DNA from: a bacterium
GTDB taxonomy: Bacteria; Planctomycetota; Planctomycetia; Kolteriales; Kolteriaceae
Reading direction: 5' to 3'
NCBI GenBank assembly: GCA_019748235.1
Contig: JAIEPU010000317.1
Location: 1-33,940, forward strand
Length of the DNA stretch: 33,940 bases
This document shows positions 33,120 to 33,940 of the stretch, in pieces. The translations under genes and the position numbers were made by a program. Below the pieces are notes generated by a model. It was not told the origin of the DNA and made no database searches. It was given only the letters and a program-made list of their open reading frames with translations. Numbering within the stretch: position 1 is the first letter of the stretch; the number at the start of each line of letters is the position of its first letter.

Positions 33120-33940
33120 CTACCTCTCTTTCATGCTCTTGAGTTTCTTGATGATCTCTTCGACCCCCTGTGTGTTAAACACATTCTCCTTGGTGAGCCA
33201 ACCCCGGCGAGCCGTCGCGACGCCACAAGGGATGTTGTCGTAGTCATGCGTCGAATGGGCATCAGGGTTGATGACTAGGGTCACACCGAGAGCTTTCGCA
33301 CGCTTGCAAAAGATCCAATCAAGATCGAGTCGGTACGGACTCGAATTGATTTCGATCATGGTGCCACATTTTGCGGCTTCCTGGAGCACGGCCTCCATGT
33401 CAATCGGAAAGGGATCACGACGAAGAAGAAGTCGGCCCGTCGGATGGCCGAGCATCGTGCATAAAGGATGTCGGATCGCGCGGATGACCCGCTCGGTCAT
33501 CTGCTTCTCGCTCATATTCATCGGCTGATGAATGCTGGCGACGACATAATCGAACGTGGCGAGAACGTCGTCGTCGTAATCGAGGGAGCCGTCGGCGAGA
33601 ATGTCCGATTCGATCCCCTTAAAGATGCGGAAGTTTTTGTACTTCTTGTTGAGCTTATCGATCTGTTCGTGCTGTTGCCTAATCCGTTCCACGGAGAGAC
33701 CGTTCGCATAAAAGGCACTCTTGGAATGGTCGGCGATTCCAAGATATTTGTACCCGCGTTTCCGGCAGTCGTTCACCATTTCTTCGAGCGTATCGACTCC
33801 GTCACTCGCATTAGTGTGACAGTGGAAGAAACCTGTGATGTCGTCCAGTTCCAATAACGTGGGAAGATGATGCGTAAGGGCCGCATCGATTTCTCCGGTA
33901 TCTTCACGAAGCTCCGGGGGGATGAAGTCGAGACCCAAGG
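33120..33940 (-). CDS. polX: PolX-type DNA polymerase/3'-5' exonuclease, PHP domain (N-terminus outside window)
   Basis: 273 codons are open from the window edge to the stop at 33120; the frame enters from outside, so the methionine near 33938 is internal. The start region LDFIPPELREDTGEIDAAL is the family linker between the polymerase X part and the PHP domain. PHP metal motifs are FFHCHTNASDG, GIADHSKSAF, FKGIESDILADG, VVASIHQP, LGHPTGRLLLRR and VINPDAHSTHDYDN. Bacterial PolX fills short gaps in base excision repair, and its PHP domain gives 3'-5' exonuclease or phosphatase activity. It converges on the debranching-enzyme gene with a 27-bp gap and no clear terminator. The symbol rests on these C-terminal motifs only. 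Confidence 0.87.
   Translation of the reverse strand, partial: LGLDFIPPELREDTGEIDAALTHHLPTLLELDDITGFFHCHTNASDGVDTLEEMVNDCRKRGYKYLGIADHSKSAFYANGLSVERIRQQHEQIDKLNKKYKNFRIFKGIESDILADGSLDYDDDVLATFDYVVASIHQPMNMSEKQMTERVIRAIRHPLCTMLGHPTGRLLLRRDPFPIDMEAVLQEAAKCGTMIEINSSPYRLDLDWIFCKRAKALGVTLVINPDAHSTHDYDNIPCGVATARRGWLTKENVFNTQGVEEIIKKLKSMKER

Overview
The window looks like chromosomal DNA from a member of the Planctomycetota (inference, from gene style and not from a database search). Pointers are an ECF sigma factor with a Ser/Thr-kinase/FHA cluster, a short planctomycete-type anti-sigma-like protein ending near a SVGYL motif, large secreted multidomain proteins with degenerate enzyme domains, a DUF2961 protein, an N-terminally extended glycogen debranching enzyme, and nusA-infB-rbfA without rimP. 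No tRNA, rRNA, CRISPR array, phage gene or transposase was recognised. Most of the window is ordinary chromosomal gene content.

Layout. 1-3113, minus strand: a secreted dienelactone-hydrolase-like protein (cut by the window edge), an ADP-ribosylglycohydrolase and an exported transglutaminase-like protein. 3440-5353, plus strand: two proteins of unknown function, separated by a 135-bp MITE/REP-like element with 12/13 matching terminal inverted repeats. 5587-9236, plus strand: a compact FHA / membrane-anchored Ser/Thr kinase / polytopic membrane protein cluster. 9305-11415, plus strand: an ECF sigma factor, a zinc-finger-like probable anti-sigma factor followed in frame, beyond its stop codon, by a membrane-helix-encoding stretch, and an Rrf2/NsrR-like regulator preceded by a perfect dyad. 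11412-15704, minus strand: a YfhO-like polytopic membrane protein and glgC, with an 8-bp inverted repeat in front of glgC.

16104-22008, minus strand: transcription/translation operon nusA-infB-rbfA, followed by a degenerate endonuclease III-like protein with a histone-H1-like tail. The gaps of this operon hold several hairpins and an 18-bp palindrome. An intrinsic terminator lies about 330 bp upstream of nusA. 22709-23002, plus strand: a small exported histidine-rich protein. 23069-26396, minus strand: adenylate kinase and a large C-terminal-processing protease carrying an apparently inactive caspase-like domain.

26691-33092, plus strand: an exported DUF2961 (GH172-like) protein, a tandem GDPD protein with a dead first copy, and a GlgX/TreX-type debranching enzyme with an N-terminal STAS-like domain. 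33120-33940, minus strand: the PHP domain of a PolX-type DNA polymerase, cut by the window edge.

Functional links. glgC (ADP-glucose synthesis) and the debranching enzyme both belong to glycogen metabolism but are about 15 kb apart. The FHA/kinase/ECF/anti-sigma/Rrf2 run could be a signalling neighbourhood. The best candidates for something undescribed are architectures: STAS-debranching enzyme, pseudo-caspase-CTP protease, pseudo-GDPD-GDPD, and the EndoIII-like protein with an H1-like tail. All domain calls were made by eye from motifs.
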